Source of the DNA: Leadbetterella sp964423865
Lineage (GTDB): Bacteria > Bacteroidota > Bacteroidia > Cytophagales > Spirosomataceae
Direction: 5' to 3'
Length of the DNA: 64,000 bases
NCBI GenBank assembly: GCA_964423865.1
Contig: CAYRGN010000003.1
Coordinates: 1 to 64,000, forward strand
In this document: in pieces, positions 39,918-49,488 of the stretch
Numbering within the stretch: the stretch's first letter is position 1
Layout: every line of letters starts with the position of its first letter
Made by a program: the position numbers and the translations under genes
The notes under the pieces: model-generated
What the model was told of the DNA's origin: nothing
Seen by the model: only the letters and a program-made list of their open reading frames with translations
The model's database searches: none

Positions 39918-42831
39918 ATTCTATAAGGCTGAGAATATCGTCGGTCGTGAGCGATTTGAAGAAGCTCTCCTCTTCAATAATGAGGTCGTCGAAAAGTTGT
40001 TTTTTCGTATTCTGAAGTTCCACAATTTTCTCTTCAATGGTATTCTGAGAGATAAATTTATAGCTGAAAACGGTTTTGGTTTGCCCTATCCGGTGGGCCC
40101 GGTCTACCGCCTGGGCTTCAATCGCGGGATTCCACCAGGGGTCAAGAATAAAGACGTTTTCCGCGGCCGTCAGGTTGAGTCCTACGCCTCCCGCTTTCAG
40201 GGAAATCAGGAAAATCAGCTCGGTGCCGTCTTCCTGGAAGCGTTCTACCAATTCCATGCGGTTCCGAGTAGCGCCGTCGAGGTAAAGAAACGGGATTCCT
40301 TCCTCGCGCAGGCCTTCGGCTACAAATTCCAGGTGTTTTACAAATTGGCTGAATACCAGTGTTTTTGCCCCTTCCTGAATGCCCTCACGAAGACGTTGCT
40401 TCAGGTCGTTCCCTTTGCCGGATTCCCCGGTGTAATCCGGAACCGCCATGGCGGGATGGTTGGCCAGCTGCCGAAGTTTGGAAAGGGCCTGCAATACCAG
40501 GATGCCCGATTTTCCGAGGGTGCCGCTTTCCTGCATTCCCATGATCTGGTTGCGTACATAAGAACGGGTTTCCTCGTAGAGTTTTTCCTGGTCTTCGGTC
40601 ATCTGGCAGTATACCACCGATTCGATTTTCTCCGGGAGGTCCTGTGCCACTTGCCGCTTGTTCCGCCGAAGCATGAAAGGTTTGATTTTCGAGGAGAGGA
40701 TTTTCAGGCGGTTTTCGTCTTTTTCCTTTTCTATAGGGGCCTGGTATTTTTTCCGGAAGGAAGACAGGCTGCCGAGGAGGCCGGGGTTAATGAAAGTCAT
40801 CTGGCTCCAGAGGTCGAGGGTGCTGTTTTCCAGGGGCGTGCCCGTGAGGATAAGCCGGTTTTGGGTATTGAGATCCATCACGGCCTTAAAGTTGGAGGAA
40901 GCCGCGTTTTTGATAGACTGAGATTCGTCAAGAATGGCGTAGTTAAACCGGAAATACCGGATAAAATCGATGTCGGAACGCAATACGCCATACGAAGAAA
41001 TGATCACGTCATACATGGAAAAGACCTGGGTGTCTTTGCTTCTCTGCGTACCGTAATGCACCATCACCCGGAGGTCGGGCGTAAAACGGGTGGCTTCTTT
41101 CTGCCAGTTATAAATCAGGGAGGTAGGCAATACCAGCAGGCTGGGATGTTCGGGATTTTCCTCTTTTACCTTTTGCAGGAAAGCCAGGGTAGTGACGGTT
41201 TTTCCCAGTCCCATGTCGTCGGCCAGGCAGCCGCCCAGCCCGAATTCCTTCAAAAAGTGAAGCCAGTTGTAACCGGCCTTCTGGTATGGGCGGAGTTCTC
41301 CCTTGAAATTTTTCGGGAGGGACACATCGCGGATCTCTTCAAAATCAGACAGGGCCGAAAGTTTCCGGTTCATGGTGGTGGTCACGATGCCGTCGTGGGC
41401 CAGGAGGTTAATCAACCCTACAAACTGTTTTTTCAGGCGCGGGCTTTCCTCTTCCATATTTTCGAACAGTTCCGAAAACTTATTGAACCAGGCTTCGGGA
41501 ATGGTAGCGCGGCGACCGTCAGGAAGTTCAAATTCCCGGATATTGTGGAGGATATAATACCTGAATTTTTTAAAGGGAATGCGGAATTCACCGAAAATCA
41601 CCTCCGCTTCAATATCGAACCAGTCGTTTTTTTCTACCACTTTTACATCTGCGTGGGTATAGCCCAGGAAATAGGTGGCTGAATTTCGGGGGCTTTGACG
41701 TACCGTAACGGGGTAGATCTCCAGCGTTTCGAGGTGGGCACTGAGCCATTCTACCGCCTCATGTTTAGGCAATATAGCCCGTCCGTTTTTCAGGTTGAGT
41801 CCTTGTCCTTTCAGGAAGCTGAGAACGTTCTTTTCCGCCGGGAGGTTTTTCTTGATCTTATGGAATTTCCAGGAATCCTCTGTCTGTTCGAGGTATACAT
41901 AGGCGGGGTCGCTGAAGGTATCAAACTTAAAGTCGTGTTCGCCATACGAAAAGATCAGTTCCAGCAGTACTTCAGAACAGGCTTTCTCCTCCGGTTCCTG
42001 GTTAAAGAGGGTTTCATTCCGGCCGGTATGGACTTCGGTGACCTCCAGGCGGGTGGTAAACTCTTCTTTTTCGTAGGAGATCTCAAAGCCTTTGGCATAC
42101 ACGTTAAAATTGGCAATGAGCGGAACAATGAAGCGGGTATAATAGGTGTTTTCCAGTTTCCGGGGAATTTCAATATTGGATTTCTGAAGAAAAGGGCGGA
42201 GTTTCTTCCCGTCTACATGGTCTTCGAAGAGGTAGGCCAGGTTATCAATCAGTAAAACTGCGGGTATATCGTTAATAATAAGTCCGTTTTGGAACTGGAA
42301 CTTCACTTTTTCGCCTTTGCATTTGATGATAGGGTAATAAATGGTCTTTTCTTCTTCCCTGTTAAAATGAAAATAGACCTTGGCGGGTTCGTCTACAATG
42401 TGTATTTCTTTCCAGGTAGGAATTCCGTCGCTGCCCATGATAAAGAAATTTTCACCGCGTATATTCCGGAATATCTCTTTCCGGTAATTGTCGATATACG
42501 CCATAATGGCTTCACGCAGGGTGGGATCTCCTTTCTCCACATCGAATACTTTCCTGAAGAACTCTTCCTTTTTTAGTTTTTTTCCCGTACTGAATTTCCG
42601 GAAAAGGGCATCCTGCTGAATCTTGGAGGTAAGTTCTACCAGTCGGATCTGCTCACGGGTAAGACCGGCCTTAAAATCTTTTACGTTGGTTCCTGCGATA
42701 TTCTGGGACTGGAAGGAGAAATCGCCTTTCTGGGTAAGTTTAACCACGAAAGGTTCCAAGAGATATCCGAGGAGCTCATGCTGGTAAAGGCTGAAGACAA
42801 GTTTAAAAGGTTCGTTAGGTGAAACAAGCAT
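39916..42831 (-). CDS. SNF2-family DNA-dependent ATPase
   Basis: A 971-aa protein from the ATG at 42831. The N-terminal about 490 residues are a bacterial SNF2 extension. Helicase motifs follow: Walker A ADDMGLGKTV with Lys544, DESQSIKN for motif II (DEAD/H-like), LILTGTPLEN (motif III), and the C-terminal SLKAGGVGLNLTAAENVF and DPWWNPAIEAQAVDRAHRIGQ. These enzymes translocate on DNA and remove or remodel proteins; bacterial members such as RapA-like proteins affect RNA polymerase recycling. Specific role unknown. Divergent from fabI. Confidence 0.88.
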   Translation of the reverse strand: MLVSPNEPFKLVFSLYQHELLGYLLEPFVVKLTQKGDFSFQSQNIAGTNVKDFKAGLTREQIRLVELTSKIQQDALFRKFSTGKKLKKEEFFRKVFDVEKGDPTLREAIMAYIDNYRKEIFRNIRGENFFIMGSDGIPTWKEIHIVDEPAKVYFHFNREEEKTIYYPIIKCKGEKVKFQFQNGLIINDIPAVLLIDNLAYLFEDHVDGKKLRPFLQKSNIEIPRKLENTYYTRFIVPLIANFNVYAKGFEISYEKEEFTTRLEVTEVHTGRNETLFNQEPEEKACSEVLLELIFSYGEHDFKFDTFSDPAYVYLEQTEDSWKFHKIKKNLPAEKNVLSFLKGQGLNLKNGRAILPKHEAVEWLSAHLETLEIYPVTVRQSPRNSATYFLGYTHADVKVVEKNDWFDIEAEVIFGEFRIPFKKFRYYILHNIREFELPDGRRATIPEAWFNKFSELFENMEEESPRLKKQFVGLINLLAHDGIVTTTMNRKLSALSDFEEIRDVSLPKNFKGELRPYQKAGYNWLHFLKEFGLGGCLADDMGLGKTVTTLAFLQKVKEENPEHPSLLVLPTSLIYNWQKEATRFTPDLRVMVHYGTQRSKDTQVFSMYDVIISSYGVLRSDIDFIRYFRFNYAILDESQSIKNAASSNFKAVMDLNTQNRLILTGTPLENSTLDLWSQMTFINPGLLGSLSSFRKKYQAPIEKEKDENRLKILSSKIKPFMLRRNKRQVAQDLPEKIESVVYCQMTEDQEKLYEETRSYVRNQIMGMQESGTLGKSGILVLQALSKLRQLANHPAMAVPDYTGESGKGNDLKQRLREGIQEGAKTLVFSQFVKHLEFVAEGLREEGIPFLYLDGATRNRMELVERFQEDGTELIFLISLKAGGVGLNLTAAENVFILDPWWNPAIEAQAVDRAHRIGQTKTVFSYKFISQNTIEEKIVELQNTKKQLFDDLIIEEESFFKSLTTDDILSLIE

Positions 42832-42945
42832 AGAGTTTGTAAAAACGGGTTTCAAAACTACGGTAAAAGGCGGTGCGGGCAAAGCCTTTTTTGAAAAGAT
42901 TCTGAATGCGTTCTTCCGTATAAGGTTCTTATCGAAAAAAAATAA

Positions 42946-42953
42946 TACTTTTG
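42946..42953 (+). promoter_or_regulatory. Candidate -7 element of fabI
   Basis: TACTTTTG matches TAnnTTTG 31 bp before the fabI ATG, in the divergent gap with the SNF2 gene. Confidence 0.6.
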
Positions 42954-42983
42954 TGTACTACAATCAAGAATAACATTAATACT

Positions 42984-43802
42984 ATGGGTTACGGACTACT
43001 TAAAGGGAAACGAGGAATAATCTCCGGAGCGATAGATGAAAACTCTATTGCCTGGAAGATAGCCCAGCGGGCTAAAGACGAGGGGGCGATATTTACATTG
43101 ACGAATGCGCCTATAGCCATGCGGATGGGAGAAATCAATAAGCTGGCGGAGGAATGTAACGCACAGATTATCCCGGCCGATGCGACCAGTGTGGAAGACA
43201 TTGAAAACCTGTTCAGTCAGTCGGTAGAGATACTGGGCGGTAAGCTCGACTTTGTGCTGCATTCCATCGGGATGTCACCGAATGTGAGGAAGGGCAAGGA
43301 ATACGGGGATCTGAACTATGAATTTTACAAGCAGAGCGTGGACATATCGGCCATGTCTTTTCATAAGTTCATGCAGGTGGCGGAGAAGCAGGACGCAATT
43401 AACGAATGGGGGTCTATTGTGGCCCTGACGTATATGGCGGCCCAGCGTACGTTTTCTTTTTACAGCGATATGGCAGATGCCAAGGCCATGCTGGAGTCTA
43501 TTGCCCGCAGTTACGGCTACCGTTACGGCAAATTAAAGAACGTGAGGGTCAATACGGTTTCCCAGTCGCCTACCAAGACCCGTGCGGGGGGAGGTATTGG
43601 TGGTTTTGGTAACTTCTTTGAATTTGCGGAACAGATGGCTCCGTTGGGCAATGCTACAGCAGACGATTGTGCCGATTATGTGGTCACCCTTTTCTCCGAC
43701 CTTACCCGCAAAGTAACCATGCAGAATCTCTTCCATGACGGCGGATTCTCCATGACCGGTATTTCGGCGGAAGTGCTGGAAATGATTAAACCGGCGGAAT
43801 AA
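42984..43802 (+). CDS. fabI: Enoyl-[acyl-carrier-protein] reductase (NADH)
   Basis: A 272-aa short-chain dehydrogenase of fatty acid elongation, from the ATG at 42984 (MGYGLLKGKRGIISGA). The divergent coenzyme motif IDENSIAWKIAQR and the YSDMADAK signature (Tyr-x6-Lys) identify FabI rather than FabL or FabV. The FabI inhibitor-binding loop region is intact. It is followed by a strong terminator. An in-frame ATG at 42951 would overlap the promoter and is rejected. Confidence 0.94.
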   Translation: MGYGLLKGKRGIISGAIDENSIAWKIAQRAKDEGAIFTLTNAPIAMRMGEINKLAEECNAQIIPADATSVEDIENLFSQSVEILGGKLDFVLHSIGMSPNVRKGKEYGDLNYEFYKQSVDISAMSFHKFMQVAEKQDAINEWGSIVALTYMAAQRTFSFYSDMADAKAMLESIARSYGYRYGKLKNVRVNTVSQSPTKTRAGGGIGGFGNFFEFAEQMAPLGNATADDCADYVVTLFSDLTRKVTMQNLFHDGGFSMTGISAEVLEMIKPAE

Positions 43803-43819
43803 GACCCTAGAAATAATTG

Positions 43820-43859
43820 TCTCCCGCATTGGAGTGATCTGATGCGGGAGATTTTTTTT
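43820..43859 (+). terminator. Intrinsic terminator of fabI
   Basis: TCTCCCGCAT and ATGCGGGAGA make a perfect 10-bp stem with a 12-nt loop, followed by eight T. Confidence 0.9.
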
Positions 43860-43964
43860 GGATTTCTATCAGAGGAGGTAGATAATTTCCAGCCTTTTAT
43901 GTTGGAAAATCAAAGAAAAGAGGTATCTTAGTATTTTAAATATCACATGATTAAATACAAACAC

Positions 43965-44468
43965 ATGAAATCTGAAGAAATCAGGCAACTTTTTGAACAG
44001 TTTGAAAATGCTGCTGCCGAACTGGAAGGCGTAGAGTGCTGGAGTGCACGGGATCTGCAAACCTTATTGGGGTACACCAAGTGGGAAAATTTTGAAAAAG
44101 TAATCCAAAAAGCCAAAGATTCCTGTGAAAATGTGGGGGAGGAAATTGCTTATCACTTTCCTGACGTCAGGAAGGTGATCGAAAGAGGGAAAGGAGCTAA
44201 AGATGAGATAGATGACATCCTTTTAACCCGCTATGCCTGTTACTTAATTGCCCAAAACGGCGATAGCCGGAAACAGGAAATCGCCTTTGCTCAGAATTAT
44301 TTCGCAGTCCAGACTCGTAGGGCAGAGTTGGTAGAACAAAGGTTTTTGGAATATGAACGAATAAAGGCCAGAGAGAAACTAAGCGAGACGGAGAAGCAAC
44401 TATCCGGTATTCTGTACGAGCGGGGTGTAGACAGCCAGGGATTCGCTCTTATCCGAAGTAAAGGGTAA
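43965..44468 (+). pseudogene. dinD: Truncated DinD-like protein
   Basis: A 167-aa frame from the ATG at 43965 matching the N-terminal two thirds of DinD-like proteins (ELEGVECWSARDLQTLLGYTKWENF, and DDILLTRYACYLIAQNGDSRKQEIAFAQNYFAVQTR). Family members are about 270 aa; here translation stops after GVDSQGFALIRSKG, where the family normally continues. No downstream frame restores homology. DinD responds to DNA damage and inhibits RecA in E. coli. The stop is followed 13 bp later by a 32-bp perfect palindrome, so truncation by a local rearrangement is likely. A short functional form cannot be excluded. Confidence 0.7.
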
Positions 44469-44480
44469 TTCAAGGAATAT

Positions 44481-44512
44481 TGATCACGTTCCTGACGTCA
44501 GGAACGTGATCA
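44481..44512. repeat. 32-bp perfect palindrome beside truncated dinD
   Basis: Every base from 44481 to 44512 is self-complementary (16-bp arms, no loop, centred on GACGTC). It resembles an imperfect palindrome inside the dinD gene at about 44154-44179, which has the same CCTGACGTCAGG core. There is no T-run, so it is not a standard terminator. It may be a cruciform-forming site or a protein-binding operator. The rest of the 44469-44596 gap is unremarkable. Confidence 0.85.
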
Positions 44513-44596
44513 GATTGTTCCGGGAAGCTGTTATTTAGAGAGTGATGATCATCCCTGTATATTTCCACAAACTGATCCACAATGAGCCCTTACGTA

Positions 44597-45265
44597 TTAA
44601 TCGTTACATTCCATTATCAACATCGTACCCTCTTCGTATTCTACCGTTACTTCCCCGTCTTCCTCCACTTTGTTAGAGCTTCCGTTCCGGTACCCCAGGT
44701 GCAGGCTTTCCGAGTGAAGGGGATAAACGAGATTTCGTGTGGTGATGCCCGTGGTGATGCCCAGGGGCATCAGGGAGATATTGGTGCCTTTCCGATACCA
44801 TTTCACAAATGAATGGGGAAGGGGCAATACGGGGAAAATACAAGAATAGTCGTCAATGATCCGGAGGCTGATCCGGTCGGCATATTTAGGTAAAATGGAG
44901 ATATTGACCAGGGTATGGTCTGCGCGGCGACCCGTAGCCCAAACGATGTTGGCTGCCGGAAATTCTTCTTCGAGCAGGTAAAGAATGGCTTTTTCCAGGT
45001 CGGTGTATAACTGATCAGGTGTATGTACCACTTTTACGGGATACTGACTCTCGCGTATGCTTTCCGGATCTTTTCCGTCGAAATCTCCGAGAATGACGTC
45101 TATCTTTATTCCTAAATCAAGAACGCGCTCCAGGGCGCCGTCTAGTACAATAACCATGGGCGACCATTCCAGCAACTGTCCAAGGAGCTCGGAAGAGCAG
45201 GCCTCGCCGTTGGCAATAATCAGCGCGGGTTCTTGTTTTTCTCTTACCACATGGTGCGATGACAT
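44597..45265 (-). CDS. thiN: Thiamine diphosphokinase
   Basis: A 222-aa thiamine pyrophosphokinase that converts thiamine to its diphosphate cofactor. Visible segments are ALIIANGEACSSELL, VILGDFDGKDP with the phosphate-binding Asp pair, DQLYTDLEKAILYLL, and WATGRRADHTLVNI. Length is typical. It begins 3 bp after the stop of the GH20 gene on the same strand, so the two are probably one transcript. Confidence 0.88.
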   Translation of the reverse strand: MSSHHVVREKQEPALIIANGEACSSELLGQLLEWSPMVIVLDGALERVLDLGIKIDVILGDFDGKDPESIRESQYPVKVVHTPDQLYTDLEKAILYLLEEEFPAANIVWATGRRADHTLVNISILPKYADRISLRIIDDYSCIFPVLPLPHSFVKWYRKGTNISLMPLGITTGITTRNLVYPLHSESLHLGYRNGSSNKVEEDGEVTVEYEEGTMLIMECND

Positions 45266-45268
45266 ATT

Positions 45269-47140
45269 CTAGCGGGTTCTTTTAATCAGTTCGTCCCGGG
45301 GGATAATCAATTCCCGGCCCAGTTCGGCGCCGTTCCGGTAGGTTTGGGTCCGGAGTTTCAGATCTCCTTCCGGAATTTCCACAGGCCCGGTGTAGCGCGA
45401 CGAAAACTTCACGGGGTAGGTGTTGTCCAGAGAGTAAAATACCTGGGCGTCTTGCACGGGTGTAGACAATTCCAGGAAATATTTTCCGTCTTGACGGGTT
45501 ACTTTCACTTCGGGCTCATACACGGCCTGAGAAATGCTGATACCGGCTTCACTGAAGTGCTCAAACGCCTTCTCTACCCGGTTCAGGAAAGCCGGGAAGG
45601 TGCTGGCATTTTTAGGCGACCAGAGCTTTTCGGAAATGGCCAGGGCGCGGGGATAGGCCATATAAAAGGCATACGGCAGGGTAGGTATCACTTCGGTCCA
45701 GAGATTGCCTTGTCCGCCGAGAATGTATTGGGGATCTACTCCTTCGGGCGTAGGTTCCAGCTCGTACGATTTGGCAAGGCTGAGGTCGGCGTAGATGGGG
45801 TTTTCTACCGACTTGTCGCCCTGGGTGTAATCCAGGTAGGCAAAGGTGGTAGGCGTCATCACTACGTAGTGGCCGTCTTTGGCGGCTTTTATTCCGCCTT
45901 CCATTCCCCTCCAGCTCATCACGGCCGTAGATTTCGGCAAGCCTCCGCCGTCCAGGATTTCATCCCAGCCGATCATCTTTTTGCCTTTGGCATTGATAAT
46001 GTCGTTCACCCGTCTCACAAAATGGGCCTGGAGTTCTTTGGTATCTTTGAGGTTGTTCTTTTTCATGAAGGCCTGCACGGCGGGGTCTTCTGCCCAATAG
46101 CCGTGATAACATTCGTCTCCTCCCATGTGGATGTATTCGCCCGGGAAAAGCCCGGCTACTTCCGTCATGACCTTGTCTACAAATTCGTAGACCTTCTCGT
46201 CTGCCGGGTTGAGCGTATTTTCAATCAGCATTTTAAACTCGTGGCTACCGTACCATTCCGCAAATTTGGATCCGGGATTCACAAATTTGGGCTCTTTTCG
46301 GGTAGATAGTTCGGGGTAAGCGGCCAGGAGGGCCATGGAGTGGCCGGGAAGGTCGATTTCGGGTACAATGGTGATGTGACGTTCCGCGGCGAATTTCACG
46401 ATATCGTGGATTTGCTCCTGGGTGTAGAAACCGCCGTAACTGGCTTTCTCCCCTTCTTTCGGGTAGGGGCGGCCCTCGCCGAAGCGGCCGTGGCGTTCCA
46501 CTCTCCAGGCACCTTTTTCGGTGAGCTTGGGCAGAGATTTGATTTCGATTCTCCAGCCCTCATCGTCTGTGAGGTGCCAGTGGAAAACATTGAATTTGTA
46601 ATGCGACATCCGCTCGATGAAAGCTTTTACCTCGTCTACCGTAAAGAAGTGCCGGCTGACGTCCAGCATCAGTCCGCGCCAGGCGTACCGGGGGTAATCG
46701 GTGATGCGGCACTGCGGTACCTGCACGGCTACGCCCAAGCGTTTGGCGGGGTTTTCGAGTTCTGCGGGCAGGAGTTGCCTGATCGACTGTATTCCGTTAA
46801 AAATTCCGGTGGGAGTATTGGCCGTGAGGTCAATGCCGTTTTCCCTGACATCCAGGATATACCCCTCCTTTCCCAGGGCCTGTTCGTTGCCCAATTGGAA
46901 GACTACGTTGGGATTTTTTCCTTTATGATGCACCACAGACGGAGCGGACTGTCCGACATACCGGCCCAGGTTTTCGGCGTATTTCTTTAATTCCGGCTGG
47001 TTTTCCGGAACTACAAAATCGATGTTTTGGGTAAAAGTAAAGAGACCCGACCGCTGTTCGGTTTTTACAGGGACCGGAATAATGGATTGGGCGGAGGCCA
47101 CGCCACAGGTCAAGGCCAGGAAGATCAGAAAACTTCTCAT
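45269..47140 (-). CDS. Beta-N-acetylhexosaminidase, GH20
   Basis: A 623-aa exported glycoside hydrolase from the ATG at 47140, with a signal peptide ending GVASAQS. Residues about 20-150 are the GH20b-type N-terminal domain and the catalytic TIM barrel follows, with HWHLTDDEGWRIEI and the active-site HMGGDECYHGYW whose Asp342-Glu343 pair acts with the substrate acetamido group. It removes terminal N-acetylglucosamine or galactosamine. The released sugars could feed the NagB-PIG-L protein encoded at 37.6-39.6 kb. The longer in-frame start at 47245 lacks a signal peptide and is rejected. The 310-bp upstream gap shows nothing else. Confidence 0.92.
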   Translation of the reverse strand: MRSFLIFLALTCGVASAQSIIPVPVKTEQRSGLFTFTQNIDFVVPENQPELKKYAENLGRYVGQSAPSVVHHKGKNPNVVFQLGNEQALGKEGYILDVRENGIDLTANTPTGIFNGIQSIRQLLPAELENPAKRLGVAVQVPQCRITDYPRYAWRGLMLDVSRHFFTVDEVKAFIERMSHYKFNVFHWHLTDDEGWRIEIKSLPKLTEKGAWRVERHGRFGEGRPYPKEGEKASYGGFYTQEQIHDIVKFAAERHITIVPEIDLPGHSMALLAAYPELSTRKEPKFVNPGSKFAEWYGSHEFKMLIENTLNPADEKVYEFVDKVMTEVAGLFPGEYIHMGGDECYHGYWAEDPAVQAFMKKNNLKDTKELQAHFVRRVNDIINAKGKKMIGWDEILDGGGLPKSTAVMSWRGMEGGIKAAKDGHYVVMTPTTFAYLDYTQGDKSVENPIYADLSLAKSYELEPTPEGVDPQYILGGQGNLWTEVIPTLPYAFYMAYPRALAISEKLWSPKNASTFPAFLNRVEKAFEHFSEAGISISQAVYEPEVKVTRQDGKYFLELSTPVQDAQVFYSLDNTYPVKFSSRYTGPVEIPEGDLKLRTQTYRNGAELGRELIIPRDELIKRTR

Positions 47141-47450
47141 GGGGTTGATATTTAATAAGGGGGCAAAATACAACATCCTGGCGTAATTAAAAAATAAGAT
47201 TGCTGCGTACGTTTCCGGGGGAAGAAATGTGCCTTTTTTACACAATTCAGAAGGTGCGATAGTGGTGCTGTTCGCCTTTTATTGGGTGCTCGGGGCAACA
47301 AATTAGACTTTTCAAATAAAGTATAGAAGTATAGCTTTATATCCTGTTTTTTGGGGCCTGATTATTAGGGCGATGCCAATAACTCATTGTAAATTAGTTA
47401 ACTTTTTCCCCCAGGGGAGGATTATTTCAATTAAATAACAGGTATTTTTT

Positions 47451-48260
47451 ATGGCAATGAACGACGATTACCTCAGCTGCAAGTCGTACGAAGGTCACGC
47501 TGCGGATCCGAAAAATGAAGGGTTCGTACTTTTCCAGGACAAGAAGACGGAAAAGTATTATTTCGCTTACCAGGGGGCTGTACTTTTGAGAAGTGAGGGA
47601 TACACGGATACGGCTTCCCGGAGTAAGGGCATCACTTCGGTGAAGAAAAACATGGGCAAGGCCGATAAGCTATCCGTTATAGAAGAAGGCGGGAAGTTTT
47701 ACATTGTTCTGAAAGCGGCCAATGGTCAGGAAGTGGCCCGTTCCTGCGATTTTAAGACGCGTGCTGCGGCGGAGAAGGGCCTGGCCAAAGGGGATGCAGC
47801 GAAGCCTGCGAAAGCGAAAGCAACGAAGCCTGCGAAAGCAAAAGTGGCTCCCAAGCCTGCGGACGTTACTTTCCTGGCGCATCTGAAGAACTTCCTGGAA
47901 GTACACGAGTACCTCGACCGCCCGCGTATCTGGGACTCGTACGGGATCACCGGCTATGTCAAGTTCCAGGCACACGACGGGAAGCATTATTTCGGTGTTT
48001 ACAACCCGGATGCTACCCTGTACCTGCGTTCGGAAGGCTTTGAAAGCGAAGAAGAACGGGATTCTGCTTTTGATCTGATGGATAGTATTATCCTTTTGGA
48101 GGAGAATTACAAAATCGAGAACCTGAACGGAAGATACTACGCCGTGCTTTTTGAAGAGAACGACGTGGTGGCCATTTCGCCTGATTTCAACTCTTTCATC
48201 GAAGCGTTTGTGACTACGCCCGGGGGGCGGCCACGGGACATCCAGGGAACCATGTTTTAA
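47451..48260 (+). CDS. DUF1508 (YegP-like) domain protein
   Basis: A 269-aa soluble protein with two pairs of YegP/DUF1508 folds separated by a Lys-Ala-Pro-rich linker (residues about 120-145, built from AKPAKAK repeats). Typical strands are YYFAYQGAVLLRSEGYTD and the second-half RSEGFESEEERDSAFDLMDSI. YegP domains are small antiparallel sheets found in stress-associated proteins; function unknown. The basic linker suggests nucleic-acid contact, which is inference. Starts 190 bp downstream of a featureless gap. Confidence 0.83.
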   Translation: MAMNDDYLSCKSYEGHAADPKNEGFVLFQDKKTEKYYFAYQGAVLLRSEGYTDTASRSKGITSVKKNMGKADKLSVIEEGGKFYIVLKAANGQEVARSCDFKTRAAAEKGLAKGDAAKPAKAKATKPAKAKVAPKPADVTFLAHLKNFLEVHEYLDRPRIWDSYGITGYVKFQAHDGKHYFGVYNPDATLYLRSEGFESEEERDSAFDLMDSIILLEENYKIENLNGRYYAVLFEENDVVAISPDFNSFIEAFVTTPGGRPRDIQGTMF

Positions 48261-48354
48261 TAGACACAAAGGAGCTATTGGCAGCGACGCTTTTATCGTT
48301 TCAGATTTAGTTTTAACTTTGCGAAGAATTTTTTTTAACCATTTTAAAGAAATC

Positions 48355-49432
48355 ATGACAACAGAAGCGTTGAAAGATTTGAGAGCCCGTGTAACGGCCC
48401 TGAGGAGGTATCTTTGACTACGATAACCGAAAAGAGAAGCTTGGAGATTTGGAAAATCAACAGGCGCAACCCGAGTTCTGGAATGACTCGGATCATGCAC
48501 AAACGGTAGTAAAGGAAATCCAGTTACTCAAAAACTGGACGGAAGCGTATGAGGAGGCGGATGCTTCCATTAGTGATCTGGAAACGCTCTATGAGTTTTA
48601 CCAGGCAGGAGAGGCGGAAGAACATGAAATTGAAACGGAAGCCAGGAAAACGATAACGCTGGTAGAAGAGCTGGAGCTGAAGAAAATGTTGTCCGCGGAA
48701 GAAGATCAGTTTTCCGCCATTATTGAAATTAACTCGGGCGCGGGCGGTACAGAAAGCCAGGACTGGGCCAGTATGCTGTACCGTATGTACCTGATGTGGG
48801 CGCAGAAGCGCGGATATAAGGTGACGCAGATCGACTGGCTGGACGGAGACGGCGCCGGTATAAAATCGGCCTCGATGCAGATCGACGGTCCGCTGGCCTA
48901 CGGCTACCTGAAGTCGGAAAACGGGGTACATCGCCTCGTGCGGATTTCACCCTTTGATTCGAACGCCCGGAGACACACTTCTTTTGCTTCGGTATACGCG
49001 TATCCGCTGGTAGACGACACCATTGAAGTGGAAATAAAAGATGCGGACATCGAATGGCAGACTTCCCGCTCGGGAGGGGCCGGCGGACAGAACGTGAACA
49101 AGGTGGAAACCAAGGTTCAGCTCACGCATAAACCCTCGGGCATTGTGATTGTGTGTCAGATTGAACGAAGTCAGCTCGCCAATAAGGAACACGCCATGAA
49201 TATGTTGAAATCAAGGCTGTACCAGATTGAGCTGGAAAAGCGAAATTCCGCCCGTGCGGATATTGAAGCTTCCAAGAAGAAAATTGAATGGGGATCTCAG
49301 ATACGCAACTACGTTTTTCATCCGTATAAGCTGGTGAAAGATGCCCGTACGGCACATGAAACGTCAGATATACAGTCAGTGATGGACGGAAATATCGACG
49401 ATTTTATCAAGGCTTACCTGATGCTGGATTAA
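48355..49432 (+). CDS. prfB: Peptide chain release factor 2, programmed +1 frameshift
   Basis: A 358-aa release factor recognising UGA and UAA. The first 20 codons (48355-48414) are in one frame and end at an internal CTT-TGA-C (stop at 48415-48417); the second frame runs from 48416 to 49432. An internal Shine-Dalgarno-like AGGAGG lies just before CTT, the classic autoregulatory arrangement in which low RF2 favours +1 slippage past UGA. The SPF anticodon-recognition tripeptide is in VRISPFDSNARR and the catalytic GGQ motif is in GGAGGQNVNKVETKV. A gene call beginning at 48449 would miss the N-terminus. Confidence 0.95.
48403..48418 (+). promoter_or_regulatory. prfB programmed frameshift site
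   Basis: AGGAGG (48403-48408), TAT, CTT, then TGAC. The slippery CTT is in the P-site when UGA enters the A-site and the mRNA slips one base so GAC is read next. This Shine-Dalgarno-like element is striking because start codons in this genome generally lack one. Confidence 0.93.
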
Positions 49433-49439
49433 ATGGTGT

Positions 49440-49479
49440 GGGGTTCCCGCAGCTTTGCCAGCAAAGCTGCGGGAACCCC
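49440..49479. terminator. Large hairpin between prfB and yceI
   Basis: Perfect 19-bp arms (49440-49458 and 49461-49479) with a 2-nt spacer lie between two convergent genes. There is no long T-run on either side, so it may act as a bidirectional Rho-independent-like barrier or RNA-stabilising element. Confidence 0.65.
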
Positions 49480-49488
49480 ATGCTTATT

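Noticed and set aside
39880..41682. Long plus-strand open frame (600 codons) opposite the SNF2 gene
   Set aside because: It is antisense to well-supported helicase motifs, has low-complexity Phe/Val/Gly-rich content and no recognisable domain; a by-product of coding bias on the minus strand.
44481..44512. Terminator for the dinD-like gene
   Set aside because: Perfect palindrome with no loop and no T-run in either direction; kept as a palindrome rather than a terminator.
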